Shown here one piece after another: positions 23,692 through 33,850 of a DNA stretch of 64,000 nucleotides. The translations under genes and the position numbers were made by a program. Each line of letters starts with the position of its first letter. Position 1 is the first letter of the stretch. Origin of the DNA: Ulota crispa (lineage: Eukaryota > Streptophyta > Bryopsida > Orthotrichales > Orthotrichaceae); assembly GCA_963920765.1 (NCBI GenBank), contig OY987242.1, positions 33,690,002 through 33,754,001 on the forward strand, written 5' to 3'. The notes below the pieces were generated by a model, which saw only the letters and a list, made by a program, of their open reading frames with translations, searched no databases and was not told the origin of the DNA.

Positions 23692-24618
23692 TTAACCCCT
23701 AAAGGACCAAGCTCTTTATTTTGCCAAAATCACCAAAAACTGCCACTTCTAGGGGTGAGTAAGAAGGTAGATTTTCTTTTTTTGGAAATCCAAGTGTAGG
23801 ATCTTGCCTTAGACTAGAAGAGGTACTTATGGGAAAAAAATTAGGTCGTTCTAGATGGAGAGGAGGGAGATATTTACATTTGAAGTGAGAAAAAAAAAAA
23901 AAACTCCCTACAGTCCGTAAATTTCAGAAGCCTTTCACCACTCTTACATGAAAAAAACTGCTCTATCCAAAGTTGAGCTTTTTATTTTTCCATGTAGGAG
24001 ATCAAGTTAGGTATATGTGGGAGAATTTTCAAATCAATTGGAACTACACAACACTTGAGAAAAAAATAGTAAGTAAAAAAAAGTACAAAATGAGTCAAAA
24101 TGCAACATTGTTAAGAATTTAATTATTGAAATGAAAAATGCTAATCCTAACTATTATAATGTTGTAATAAACAATCTACTTCTTTTGGTTTATTTGTTTT
24201 TCCAAAATATTGAAAATTGAGTAAAATAAAGGACTTCAAAGTTTATTTTAGAGTAGAGAATTCATAACTACCTGCAAACAAAAACTCCTCATAACTTTCA
24301 CCTCATTGATTGAAATTGAATGATTCAAAGCTTCCCACATACAAAAAAAATCTAAAGAACCAATTACAAATTTTTATTTAAAAAAAGCGCAAATTTTAAA
24401 AAAGTTTTTTAGGTTGCCTAGACAGGCATTCCTCCCCAAATTTTCATAAATTCAAGCATAACTTCTTTGTCAAATTTTGGAATGAAAAAAAATTAGATGC
24501 CCATGCAGGGTCTTTGAATTCCCCAGTTTCAATAAAAGTTTCAAAAAATTACACACAAATGATACATGCCCAAAATCCCATTTGTCTCCCAAAGGGACAA
24601 TGGTCTTTTAGGGGATAA
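23692..24618 (+). mobile_element. TTAA-flanked element, main subfamily
   Basis: The left end is TTAA then CCCCTAAAGGACC at 23692, and the right end is GGTCTTTTAGGGG then ATAA at 24618, so the right target base pair has drifted. Internal landmarks (CTGCCACTTCTAGGGG, GTACTTATGGG, a CCATGTAGGAGATCAAGTTA-like block and CACATACAAAAAAAATCTAA) are shared with 12195-13816 and, inverted, with 28256-29189. The element is non-coding. Confidence 0.8.
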
Positions 24619-24801
24619 GTAACTATTCAAATTGTATTTCAAACTTATGAGCACAATGAAAACTTTAGCATCTATTTTAATATCTCCTACACTCAACTAT
24701 ACATTTTCAATGATTTTGGAATTTAAAAAAATTGTGTGAACAAATGCTTGTAACAAGAATTTTTAAAGTAATGCTGATATTTTTGGTTTCTTCTTGCTTA
24801 C

Positions 24802-25531
24802 TTAACCCCTAAAGGACCGATTGTCCCTATAGGGGGACAAATGGGATTTTGGGCATGTACTTATAGCTAAACTATTTTGTGTCATTTTTTGAAACTTTTA
24901 TGGAAGATGGGAAATTCAAAGATCTACGTGGGTATCTAATTTTTTCCTCATTCCAACATTTATTGAAGAAGTTAAAAATGAATTTATGAGAATTTTTGTT
25001 TGGCAGGCAGTCCAAAAACTTTTTAAAAAATTTCATTTAAAAAAATAACAAGTTTGAGATTAGTTCTTTAGACTTACATATATGTGGGAAGCTGTGAATC
25101 ATTCAATTCTAATTGATGAAATAAAAGTTATGAGAAGTTTTCGCTTGCAGGTAGGTGTGGAAAATCTCAAAAGTATTCCTACCAGCAAGTGAAAACTTCT
25201 CATAACTTTCATCTCATCAATTAGAATCGAATGATTCAAAGCTTCCCACATATACATAAGTTTAAAGAACTGACCTCAAATTTTTTTTTTTTAAAAATGC
25301 AATTTAAAAAAAAGTTTTTGGATTGCCTGCCAAACAAAAATTCTCATAAATTCATTTTTAACTTCTTTAATAAATGTTGGAATGAGGAAAAAAAATAGAT
25401 GCCCACACAGGTCTTTGAATTTTCCATCTTCCATAAAAGTTTCAAAAAATCACACAAAGTAATTTAGTCATAAGTACATGCCCAAAATCCCATTTGTCCC
25501 CCAAGGGGACACTTGGTCCTTTAGGGGTTAA
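24802..25531. mobile_element. Perfectly TTAA-bordered palindromic derivative
   Basis: TTAA lies at 24802-24805 and 25528-25531. Both ends carry the right-end sequence of the main subfamily (CCCCTAAAGGACC, then TTGTCCC, then a GGGGACAAATGGGATTTTGG block), and the arms of about 355 bp mirror each other around 25167. It looks like a right end duplicated head to head. It has no coding frame and should form a long hairpin if transcribed. Confidence 0.85.
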
Positions 25532-25608
25532 CAAATCATTATTCAAAGTTTGTCAATTGATTTTTGTACTCCAAAATCCTTAAAATCATGCTTACGGGTG
25601 CTTCTACT

Positions 25609-26157
25609 TCAACCCCTAAATGCCCAAGGGGGTAAGAACAAAACGAAATGAATGCATTATAAAATGATACTTTTGTAACTTTAATGAAGTTTGTTTCAGA
25701 AGAGGAAATAAGAATCATGATGTTCAATAGTTATCCATACACAAAAACATTCAAAAAAAGTTTTGGACTCTTATTTAATGAATTTAGAAGCATTTACTAT
25801 TTAATATTCATCAAAATTACAAATTTTATTCATAATATCTAAAATTTGGTATGATTGGTTAAAAATAGAATTTCTATTCTAAAGTTCAAAAATGAATTTT
25901 TTTGAAGGAGATAACATCATTAGATTCCCGAAATAGTAAATTTTGTACTATTAGCAAATATTCAAATGTTTGTCTTTGGAAAATTCTCCTTGGTGGAGTT
26001 TAACTTGGATTGACAAGATTCAATTTGGGTTAGAAAGTAAACTTACTTTCCTATATGAAAATATTTCTTATTTTTTCAAAAAATGTTTTTTTCATCTTAG
26101 GCAGCCCACAAAAAGGGCAGCAACTAGGTAATGGTGGATTGGGCGTTTAGAGGTTAA
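25609..26157. mobile_element. TTAA-type element, third subfamily, copy 1
   Basis: The left end is TCAA then CCCCTAAATGCCCAAGGGGG, and the right end is GGGCGTTTAGAGG then TTAA at 26154-26157. It is the partner of 32721-33266, with the same landmarks in order (GGGGGTAAG, TATAAAATG, GTACTT or ATACTT, CTTGGTGGAGTTTAACTTGG and GGGCAGC). It shares its right TTAA with the next element. Confidence 0.75.
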
Positions 26158-26930
26158 CCCCTAAGCGTCTTGCTAGAAAACTTAGCATAAGTCCAACATG
26201 AAACCTTCAACACATTCCTTGAGTTTTTGGATTGAGTAGAACAAGTAATCACATAGTCCAAACTAGTCATTCTATACCCAACTATAAATCAAATGTTTCA
26301 AACCAATACAATTTCAAATCCAAGAAAATATGCAAAATCCCCACTGTTGAGAATCTCATATTTGTCAATTTGGGTAGCAATGCACAATATGGATTTTAGA
26401 CTTTGATGTAATTTTTTCCCAATTTTTTTTTACCTAATGGCTGATCCCATGAGATTGTATCTAGCTATACTTGATGGAAAAAAAAAAACAAATGAATGGA
26501 AAAAAATTCCTAAAGATATGGTCACTCAAAGTAACTAGATTCCACTAGCTCCTTACTTCAAAGCTACAAAAACCTTGCCCAAATCAAGAAAAAAAAAAGT
26601 GACACATCACCAAACTTATCCCTTGTACAATACAAGACATGGGAGCACCCATCCCATCCACTCTCTAAGCCGCTCCCTTTGATTGCCCAAAGATATTCTT
26701 CTCCTATTTGTTGAAAAAATAGAATATTCTCCATACTCCTTGTAGAATCTAGAGCAAAGCAGGCTCTTCAAGGAACAACAAGCAAATCAATTTTTTTTGT
26801 TGAATTAGCAACTCCATTTGCACTTGAGTGGTAGACCAAAATTTGAACTCAAAGTGCCTCTTTTGTGTACTTTCACAACTCCAAGCACCCCCTTTGGCCA
26901 TATTGGGCTCTTTGGATGCTTAGGGGTTAA
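26154..26930. mobile_element. TTAA-flanked element, single copy in window
   Basis: It starts TTAA then CCCCTAAGCGTCTTG at 26154 and ends TTTGGATGCTTAGGGG then TTAA at 26927-26930. The ends are inverted repeats of roughly 14 bp with mismatches. The interior is AT-rich and non-coding. Both TTAA sites are shared with neighbouring elements. Confidence 0.7.
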
Positions 26931-27722
26931 CCCCTGAGCGCCCAGAGTGAAAACGAGAAAATGAGGCCAGGAGTGACCATGCTCGAAAACATTGTATGCC
27001 TCGAGCTGGGAACTTAGATCAGGGAGGATTCACGACTGAAATAGCAAAAAGAGTGCTTGATGCATCCAACCAGAAATTTGCAAAACTTTTGACCGCACCA
27101 TTTTGTAGATTACAATAGTCAAAGTATAGTTGACTATGTTGCAACTGGCCAATTTTGGGGGGTTTGTGGCTTTGGACGCAAAAATTCATGCCTCAAAGGA
27201 GGCTCTTTTTGATGAAATTTAGGTAGGGGGTGCGATTTACAAGTATCTCGCTTGCTGCCAAATTTGGTGATGTTTTGACATCCACAAGGTGCTTTTTGAG
27301 AGGCCCAAGGTTGCAAGGCTCACATGGCGTGGTGGACGATAGACGGGGATAGGTACAACCTTGACCTCTATAAGGGCACAGCTCTTGGAGGTATAGCTAC
27401 AAAACCCTTCTCTAGTATGATGCACTCGTACCAAAACACCCCTTACAATATGGAACCGAAAATATTTGGTGGTCTCTATCCTTGCGCCCAAACCCTAAAT
27501 TGCACAAAATGACGTTTTGACGTGTTTTTATTATACTTGACTTGCACAATCTGCGCTTGTACAAGTGACAAAATCCCATCGATCCACTTTGATGACATGA
27601 GAGTAATATTGTACCGTAAACCCATGTACAGTTCCAGCCAGTACCCCTGATGGGGACAAGATTCCTTACAAAGTCTGATTTTGAGCGCCCCAGTTTGAGG
27701 CGCTGGGGCGCTCAGGGGTTAA
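26927..27722. mobile_element. TTAA-flanked element with CCCCTGAGCGCCC ends
   Basis: The left end is TTAA then CCCCTGAGCGCCC at 26927. The right end, read inverted from 27722, is TTAA then CCCCTGAGCGCCCC, so the terminal repeat of 13 to 14 bp is essentially perfect. The interior is less AT-rich than in the other elements. It contains open frames up to about 80 codons, but none looks like a transposase. Confidence 0.8.
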
Positions 27723-28255
27723 TACTCTTCGTAAAAACTCTTCGTAAAAGAAAAGAGAAAATGAAGAGTAGATGGCAAGGATGGATGAGACCCAGGATTT
27801 TAGCTTCGCCATCCATTCGCGTGAACGTGAAATCATCCCATCGCCACGTGGCGGCGAGACTGGTGTTGCCACCAAGTGGGGGGAAAGGACACAGGCCTGC
27901 TGATTTGATCGCGACGCCCAGCACTCGCTTTCCGGTGCACCCATTGGCCAAGATTGCCGCGCTTTCATTGGCGGGATTCTGGGAAGCGGGAACTGACCGA
28001 TCCGAGAACCCCAGCCACAAGTTCCCACTTCCCAGGCCGTGATAGGCTGGTAAGTTACCCCTCCGGTCTCGCTCAGCCAATCGTTACTAGAGGCTGACAT
28101 CAATCCTTATGATATTTAAAAAAAAAAACTAAAATATCTGATTGGCTCCTGGCTTTTGCTCAGCTTTTTGTCCTGCCCTTTTATATCTGTTATGGCGGTG
28201 ACATGGCAGATCATATGTAAGAGCATCTCCACCTGTGCAACCTTGCAACTCCGGC
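27723..28255. other. Unique GC-richer DNA between TTAA elements
   Basis: This stretch contains CCACGTGGCGGCG (a G-box core) at about 27844, CCAAT-type motifs and a TATATCTG phrase near 28180, so it could be a stranded promoter. A plus-strand frame of 130 codons (27650-28042) begins inside the neighbouring element and has no recognised similarity, so I do not call it. Confidence 0.4.
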
Positions 28256-29189
28256 TTAACCCCTAAAGGATCATTGTCCCTTGGGGGACAGGTTGGATTT
28301 TGGGCATGTACCTATGGTTAGATTACTTTGTGTGATTTTCTGAAACTTTTATTGAAGGTGGGGAATTCAAAGAATTATGTGGGCATTTAACTTTTTTTTC
28401 ATTCCGACATTTGATGAAGAAGTTATGCATGAATTTCAGTAAATTTAGGGAGGACTGCCCATCCGGGCAACCCATAAAATTCTTTAATTTTTTTTTAAAA
28501 TTTAAATTTGAAATTGGTTCTGTAGATTTTTATATAGGTGAGAAGCTTTGAATCATTCAATTTCAATCGATGAGATGAAAGTTATGAGGAGTCTTTGTTT
28601 GCGGGCAGTTATGGATTCTCTACTCTAAAATAAACTTTGAAGTCCTTTATTTTATTTTATTTTCAATATTTTTGAAAAGAAATTAAACTGAAGGAAGTAG
28701 ATTGATTATCACAACATTATCACCGTTGGGATTTGCATTTTTCATTTCCATAATTAAAATCTTAACAATTTACTATTTTGACTCATTTTCTACTTCTTTT
28801 TACTTATTGATTTTTTCCATGTGTTGTATAGTTCCAATTGAATTGAAAATTCTCCCACACATACCTAACTTGATCTCCTACATGGAAAAAATAAAGCACA
28901 ACTTTGGGTAGAGCAATTTTTTTGTTATAAGAGTGGTCAAAGGCTTCTGAAATTTTTGGGTAGCATGGAAAAAATCTTTTCTTTTTTTCACTTTAGATGT
29001 AAACATCTCACTCCTCTCCATTTGGAATGAGCTGATTTTTTTCCCACAATTACCTCTTCTAGTTTGGGGTAAGATCCTATGATTGGATTTCCCAAAAACA
29101 AAACACAAAATCCCCCTTTTCTAATCCTCCTAAAAGTGACAATTTTTAGTGATTTTGGCAGAAGAAGGGCTTGGTCCTTTAGGGGTTAA
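28256..29189 (-). mobile_element. TTAA-flanked element, main subfamily, inverted
   Basis: TTAA lies at 28256-28259 and 29186-29189. In inverse orientation it follows the same order as 23692-24618, with CTAAAGGACCAAGCCC at one end and CCCAAAATCCAACC, then GTCCCCCAAGGG, at the other. It is about 934 bp long and non-coding. Confidence 0.8.
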
Positions 29190-29586
29190 TAAGCTTTTGC
29201 CGTGACCGAGAAAGGAAAAGCAGGGAATGTGATCATGTTACCACACCAGTTCGTTCCACTTGTTTAGAGGTAAGGCTGTGATTGGAAGTTCAAACATGAG
29301 TGCACCAATCAAGAGGGAGCGACGAACACGACGGAGTAGGAAGCAACAAAAAGCAAGGAGCGGGAAGGTTGGCGAGAAAAACTAGGAGCCGATGCTGGGT
29401 GGTAAACCTGCTCGGCAAAACGTCAAGATATACCAAGCAAGACTTACGGAAACCCGCCATTGAGAAAAGCCTGGGCTAGAAGCTGCACGAGTAGGTACAA
29501 AAAAAGGATCCGACTCTGGAGGGACCAGCATTTCCCCACTGTCGGCCTGTTTTTGAAGGCCAGGTCAAGTTGCTCTAATGTATAAT
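29190..29586. other. Unique DNA with more even base composition
   Basis: No gene is recognised. A 29-codon basic frame starts at 29297 (MSAPIKRERRTRRSRKQQK), but nothing beyond its composition supports it. No repeat copy is seen elsewhere in the window. Confidence 0.35.
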
Positions 29587-30601
29587 ACACCAAATAGTGC
29601 ATTTAGGTTGCCCCATACTAATTTCTTGACATTCCACACTATTTTAATATTTATTGCTGCTACAATAATTTTCAGCAATAATTATTGTAATAAATCATTT
29701 TTAAAAGACTTGGCAAGTATTACAAAGCTTTAGAAAGACAAATTAGTGGTCTCCATGTTGTAAACCAAGTGAAATCTAAATATGTAAAGAGTTGCATGCA
29801 CTTTCAAGTGGGCAAGTGGTGGGTCATGGAGTAACTTTCCAAGGTAAGGCAACCTAATTGTTGAGGCAACCTAAATGCACTATTTGGTGTACACCAAATA
29901 GTGCATTTAGGTTGCCTCAACAATTAGGTTGCCTTACCTTGGAAAGTTACTCCATGACCCACCACTTGCCCACTTGAAAGTGCATGCAACTCTTTACATA
30001 TTTAGATTTCACTTGGTTTACAACATGGAGACCACTAATTTGTCTTTCTAAAGCTTTGTAATACTTGCCAAGTCTTTTAAAAATGATTTATTACAATAAT
30101 TATTGCTGAAAATTATTGTAGCAGCAGTAAGTATTTAAATAGGGAATTACTACACTGACACCCTAAATTGCTAATGGGACACCCCATGTGAGCATGAAAT
30201 TTGATCATTTAGTGCTATTTTTGTTTTTTTCAATTGGTCCATCATTCATTCAATCACCGCACTACCACCTCCTTGAAAGAAAACATGATAAACACAATTT
30301 TTTATGAGAATATTATTGCACCAATACGATTTTTTGATGTATTTTTGCTGTAAGTGCCTCAAAAGTCCTATATTTTTAGTTTCAAATGTTAGCACACTTC
30401 TTTTTTTTTGAGTATAACCTTAGAATGATAATGGTGAAACAAATCTTTTGATCCAAATAGTAAAAACAGCATTAAAAATCGCATTTCATGCTCATAGGGG
30501 GTGTCCCGTTAGCAATTTAGGGTGTCGCAATAGTAATTCCCTTTAAATATTGTACAATGCCAAGAAATTTGTGTGGGGCAACCTAAATGCACTATTGGTG
30601 T
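29587..30601. mobile_element. Two inverted copies of a 300-bp element, back to back
   Basis: Copy 1 (29587-29890) and copy 2 (29891-30601) are mirror images that meet at GGTGT/ACACC. Each starts and ends with ACACCAAATAGTGCATTTAG, so that end sequence occurs at both outer edges and on both sides of the centre. Copy 2 is longer only because a 400-bp hAT-like MITE sits in it. The inner arms are near identical, so the duplication is recent. No coding frame is present. Confidence 0.85.
30142..30541. mobile_element. hAT-like MITE, 400 bp, duplication TTTAAATA
   Basis: The ends are GGGAATTACTA and TAGTAATTCCC, with the second-order pair GACACCCTAAATTGCTAA and its inverse. TTTAAATA is repeated exactly at 30134-30141 and 30542-30549. 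An 8-bp duplication fits the hAT superfamily. The opposite arm of the host inverted dimer lacks it. Confidence 0.85.
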
Positions 30602-31011
30602 AGAAGCACCCAAAAGTGACACTAGCCATTTAGCAATAGCTATAAATAAACATGAAGCTAAGCGCTCTTGCACCCAAACAAGACGCGCAAGCACCCAAAA
30701 CAAGCACTCAATTTAACATAGGGGAATAGAAAATGTGTAGGTGGTGGTTTACGATTGGATGTGATATGGTCGTTTTGTTGTCATGACACGGTCCTTTTGT
30801 TGTCGCTTTTTTGAGGGTCTAGTGTCCACAATAGGTCAATCTAAGGAGTTACCTTTACCAATTTGTTGTTTATTCATACAATCTCATAAAATTCCAAACA
30901 CAATTTTGCTTGCATTTGTACCCATTTCCTAACAAGCACATGCCATTACATTCTCAAAAGACCCTCCAAATTACCACATCTAAGGTAAGTGTCATTTTTA
31001 GGTGCTTCTAC
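30600..31011. mobile_element. MITE with GTAGAAGCACC ends
   Basis: The left end GTAGAAGCACCCAAAAGTGA and the inverted right end GTAGAAGCACCTAAAAATGA (ending 31011) differ at two bases in 20. The element abuts the inverted dimer. The interior is non-coding and no clear target duplication was found. Confidence 0.7.
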
Positions 31012-31149
31012 CTTAGAGGCTAAAAAACTGCTGCAAGTTGATAAAAGGGAAAATTTGATGGATGTAATATTTGTACAGATGCTCTTTCATGTGGTTTTTC
31101 AAAAATTGCACAAATACCTTTGGATTATAGTTTTCAAGCATTTGTTCTA

Positions 31150-31639
31150 GGGAGTGACTAGGCGGACACCCCCCAATTGCTACGTGGACACCCCCATAGT
31201 CAAATCTATTAACCCGTAAACGCCAACGCGGACTAAAATCGTCCCCGGCAAATACACTGAGCTAGTGCGGCAATAGGCCCCGACGCTTAAGGATTAAATT
31301 TGAGATTATTATTATGCTGAAAAATGAAATAAAATCAAAGCGATAGTTTAGCGTACATTTGCATCTACAAGCTTTGCAAACGCACAACAAATTTTCCCCA
31401 TTTGTGGCACGGTCAAGAGTCAAACCAATAAATGAAGGGAGCAACTAGTTTAACTCCTAACCATGTCACAAATTTGGCAATTTTTTTGTGTGTTTGCAAC
31501 GCTTGTAGACGTGAATGTATGCTAAAGTATTGCTTTGGTTTTATTTCATATTTCAGCGTAATATTAATCTCGAATTTAATAGATTTGGCTATGGAGGATG
31601 TCTGCATAGCAATTGGGGGGTGTCCACCTAGTTGCTCCC
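31150..31639. mobile_element. hAT-like foldback MITE, 490 bp, duplication TTGTTCTA
   Basis: The ends are GGGAGTGACTAGGCGGACAC and its near inverse at 31620-31639. TTGTTCTA repeats exactly at 31142-31149 and 31640-31647. The arms fold back on each other along most of the length. The left arm carries an extra 89-bp TTAA element absent from the right arm. Confidence 0.9.
31209..31297. mobile_element. 89-bp TTAA mini-element, copy 1
   Basis: TTAA at 31209-31212 and 31294-31297 borders CCCGTAAACGCCAACGCGG on the left and, inverted, TCCTTAAGCGTCGGGG on the right. The other arm of the host MITE (near 31570-31585) reads the same flanks joined through one TTAA. A second copy lies at 52662-52755. Confidence 0.9.
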
Positions 31640-31841
31640 TTGTTCTATTGTGCACGTGGTTTTTCCTCCTTTTGTGCAATGGAAAGAAGTAGCGGCATAT
31701 GCACAAAGGGAGAAGGAAGCGGCATGCACAATAAAATAAATGCCTAAAAACTATGGTCCGAGGGTATTTGTGCAATTTCTGAAAAATTAGGGGCATTTGT
31801 ACAAGTACCACAAACTACAAGGATATCCATAGTATTTTTCC

Positions 31842-32720
31842 TTAGTAAAAATATGGAGAAAGGAATATTGGGGCTTGATCTCCAACATATTTCATCCAAA
31901 ATGAGAGTCATTTTCATAGTTTAGGGATTTACAAGAACATCTTTGTTGTTACACATTAAAGTTCTAGCACTTGTCATACTTGGATGATAAGCCCCTCTGG
32001 GTCACTCAAAATATTCTCATGGCACTCAATCCTAGCATGTCAAGCAGTGGCCTTTCAAAATACTATTCATCTTAAGTTTAGTGATCTTTATCCTATATTC
32101 CCCTTGGTGAGTGGTCAAGTGCCTGTTTGTGAGGCACATTTGGTGAGCAAAGGTGGTGAACAAGAATTATGAAAATCCTCCAAAAATATATGTAAAATTT
32201 AAGTGCATCAAATGTGGCAAGCAATGGTGGAGGTGCTCTAATTGCTGCATTGTAATAGTTTTATATGTTTTAAACAATGCATCAGTTTTTATAGGTTGTC
32301 ATGGTTGCTTTAGGTTGGCACCATTTTTGTAAAGGAATTCTCATTTGACCAATAAGGACAAAGAAAGCGGTAGTCAAAGTGTCATCAAAATCTATGATGG
32401 ATATTGACCTAAATCATTTCCATATTGTATTAGATTGCATTAGATATGACACTATTTGTTGTGGGCATTCACAAGCACTACCTTATGTACTTTTAAGACA
32501 TTGATAACGCACATAGTATTGTGCATGGGTCACATGAGCTTTAACGATTTCATGATTTAAAAAAAATGGTGTATCTCACATCAATTTCAATTTCACCTCT
32601 CCTACCCATAGAATGGATTTACCTTGTTATTGTATTTATCCCATGTTTTTTTTTGCTTTAATCTAATATGTCAAATCAACAATTGTGTCTAAAACATGGT
32701 ATGTTACCTTAGTGCAATTC
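31842..32720. other. Gene-free AT-rich DNA
   Basis: No exon, RNA gene or bounded element was recognised. A GGTGGAGGTGCTCTAA phrase at about 32228 resembles common plant MITE ends but has no visible partner. Confidence 0.45.
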
Positions 32721-33266
32721 TTATCCCCTAAAGGCCCAAGGGGGTAAGGGCAAAACGTAGATGTGTTATAAAATGGTACTTTTGTAATTTTGATGAAGTT
32801 TGCTTCAAAAGAGAAAATAAGAATTATAGTGTTTAGTAATTATCCATATGGTCAAACACTCAAAAAAAGTTTTGGATTTTTATGTAATGAATTTAGAAGC
32901 ATTTACCATTTAGTATTCACCAAAATTACAAATTTTACTCGTAGATTTCAAAATTTGGTATGATTGGTTAAAAATAGACATTCTATCCTAAACTTCAACA
33001 ATGCAACCTTTTGAAAGGAGAGAACATCATTAGGTTTCCAAAATAGTAAATTTTACAACACTAGCACATATGGAAGTGTTTGTTTTTGAAAAACTCTCCT
33101 TGGTGGAGTTTAACTTGGATAGACATGATTCAAGTTAAGTTGGAAAGTAGACTTGATTTTCTATTACAAAAAAAAAAAGTTTTTTGAAAAATAATTTTTT
33201 TGTCTTGGGCAGCCCAAAAAAAAGGGCAACAACTAGAAAATGGTTGATTGGGCGCTTAGGGGATAA
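32721..33266. mobile_element. TTAA-type element, third subfamily, copy 2
   Basis: The left edge is TTAT then CCCCTAAAGGCCC and the right edge is GGGCGCTTAGGGG then ATAA (33263-33266). It is colinear with 25609-26157 throughout its 546 bp. The bordering tetranucleotides have drifted from TTAA. It is non-coding. Confidence 0.7.
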
Positions 33267-33453
33267 TAGGAGCACTTCACCAATGAGTAAGGAGATCCAA
33301 AGAACAATAGAAAGCCATTTGAATGAAATGGCAAAAAAAATTGGTTGAACTATAAATGAATATATTGGGGAAAAACTAGCCATATTTTTAAGAAATATCT
33401 ACATTAATTATAGTATAGATACATGTAACATATGGCTCATGTGCTATGCTTAA

Positions 33454-33850
33454 GGGGCACTTTACATATTGTCCTATCGTCAAGAAGTTAAGGGGCACTT
33501 CACATATTATCCTACGTCCCAAGGGGCACTTCACATTTTGTCCTACAATCAAGAAGATCAAGGAGCACTTCATGTATTGTCCTACAATCAAGGAGTTCAA
33601 GGGGCACTTCACATATTGTCCTACATCTAAGGGGCACTTCATGTATTTTCATAAGTCGAAGATATATTGTCCTACAATCAAGGAGTTCAAGGGGCACTTC
33701 ACGTACTATCCTACGTCCAAGAGGCACTTCACATATTGTCCTACATCTAAGAGGCACTTCATGTATTTTCATGTGTCTAAGGGGCACTTTAATTAGTGTC
33801 CTACAATCAAGGGCTTCAAGAGGCACTTCTTGACTATCATGTGTCACAAC
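33454..33850. repeat. Tandem array of 30- and 39-bp units
   Basis: The phrase GGGGCACTTCACATATTGTC recurs at 33454, 33492, 33523, 33562, 33601, 33631, 33691, 33721, 33751, 33781 and 33820. Most spacings are 30, 39 or 60 bp. Longer units carry an extra AATCAAGGAGTTC-type segment. Because these are multiples of three, frames of over 110 codons stay open on both strands. There is no start context or splice evidence for a gene. Confidence 0.85.

Larger units (their letters stand above)
31047..31841. mobile_element. MITE with GGGAAAATTT ends, containing two nested elements
   Basis: The left end GGGAAAATTTGATGGATG and the right end CCATAGTATTTTTCC, together with internal landmarks (TTTGTGCAAT, GCGGCATGCACAA, GGTCCGAGGGTAT), match the complete copy at 53129-53452. 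A hAT-like MITE (31150-31639) splits it, and that MITE is itself split by an 89-bp TTAA element. Flanks TGATAAAA and TAGTAAAA may be a decayed 8-bp duplication. Confidence 0.75.

Noticed and set aside
27650..28103. Overlapping frames of 122 to 145 codons on both strands in GC-richer DNA
   Set aside because: The plus frame starts inside the preceding TTAA element, all frames overlap one another, and none has a recognisable domain.
29297..29386. A 29-codon basic peptide frame
   Set aside because: Basic composition recalls tiny ribosomal proteins, but the sequence does not match one, and no promoter or conservation evidence is available.
33446..33847. Frames of 111 to 116 codons over the 30/39-bp array
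   Set aside because: Both strands are open only because unit lengths are multiples of three. There is no start context, splice site or known similarity, so it is kept as a finding and not as a gene.
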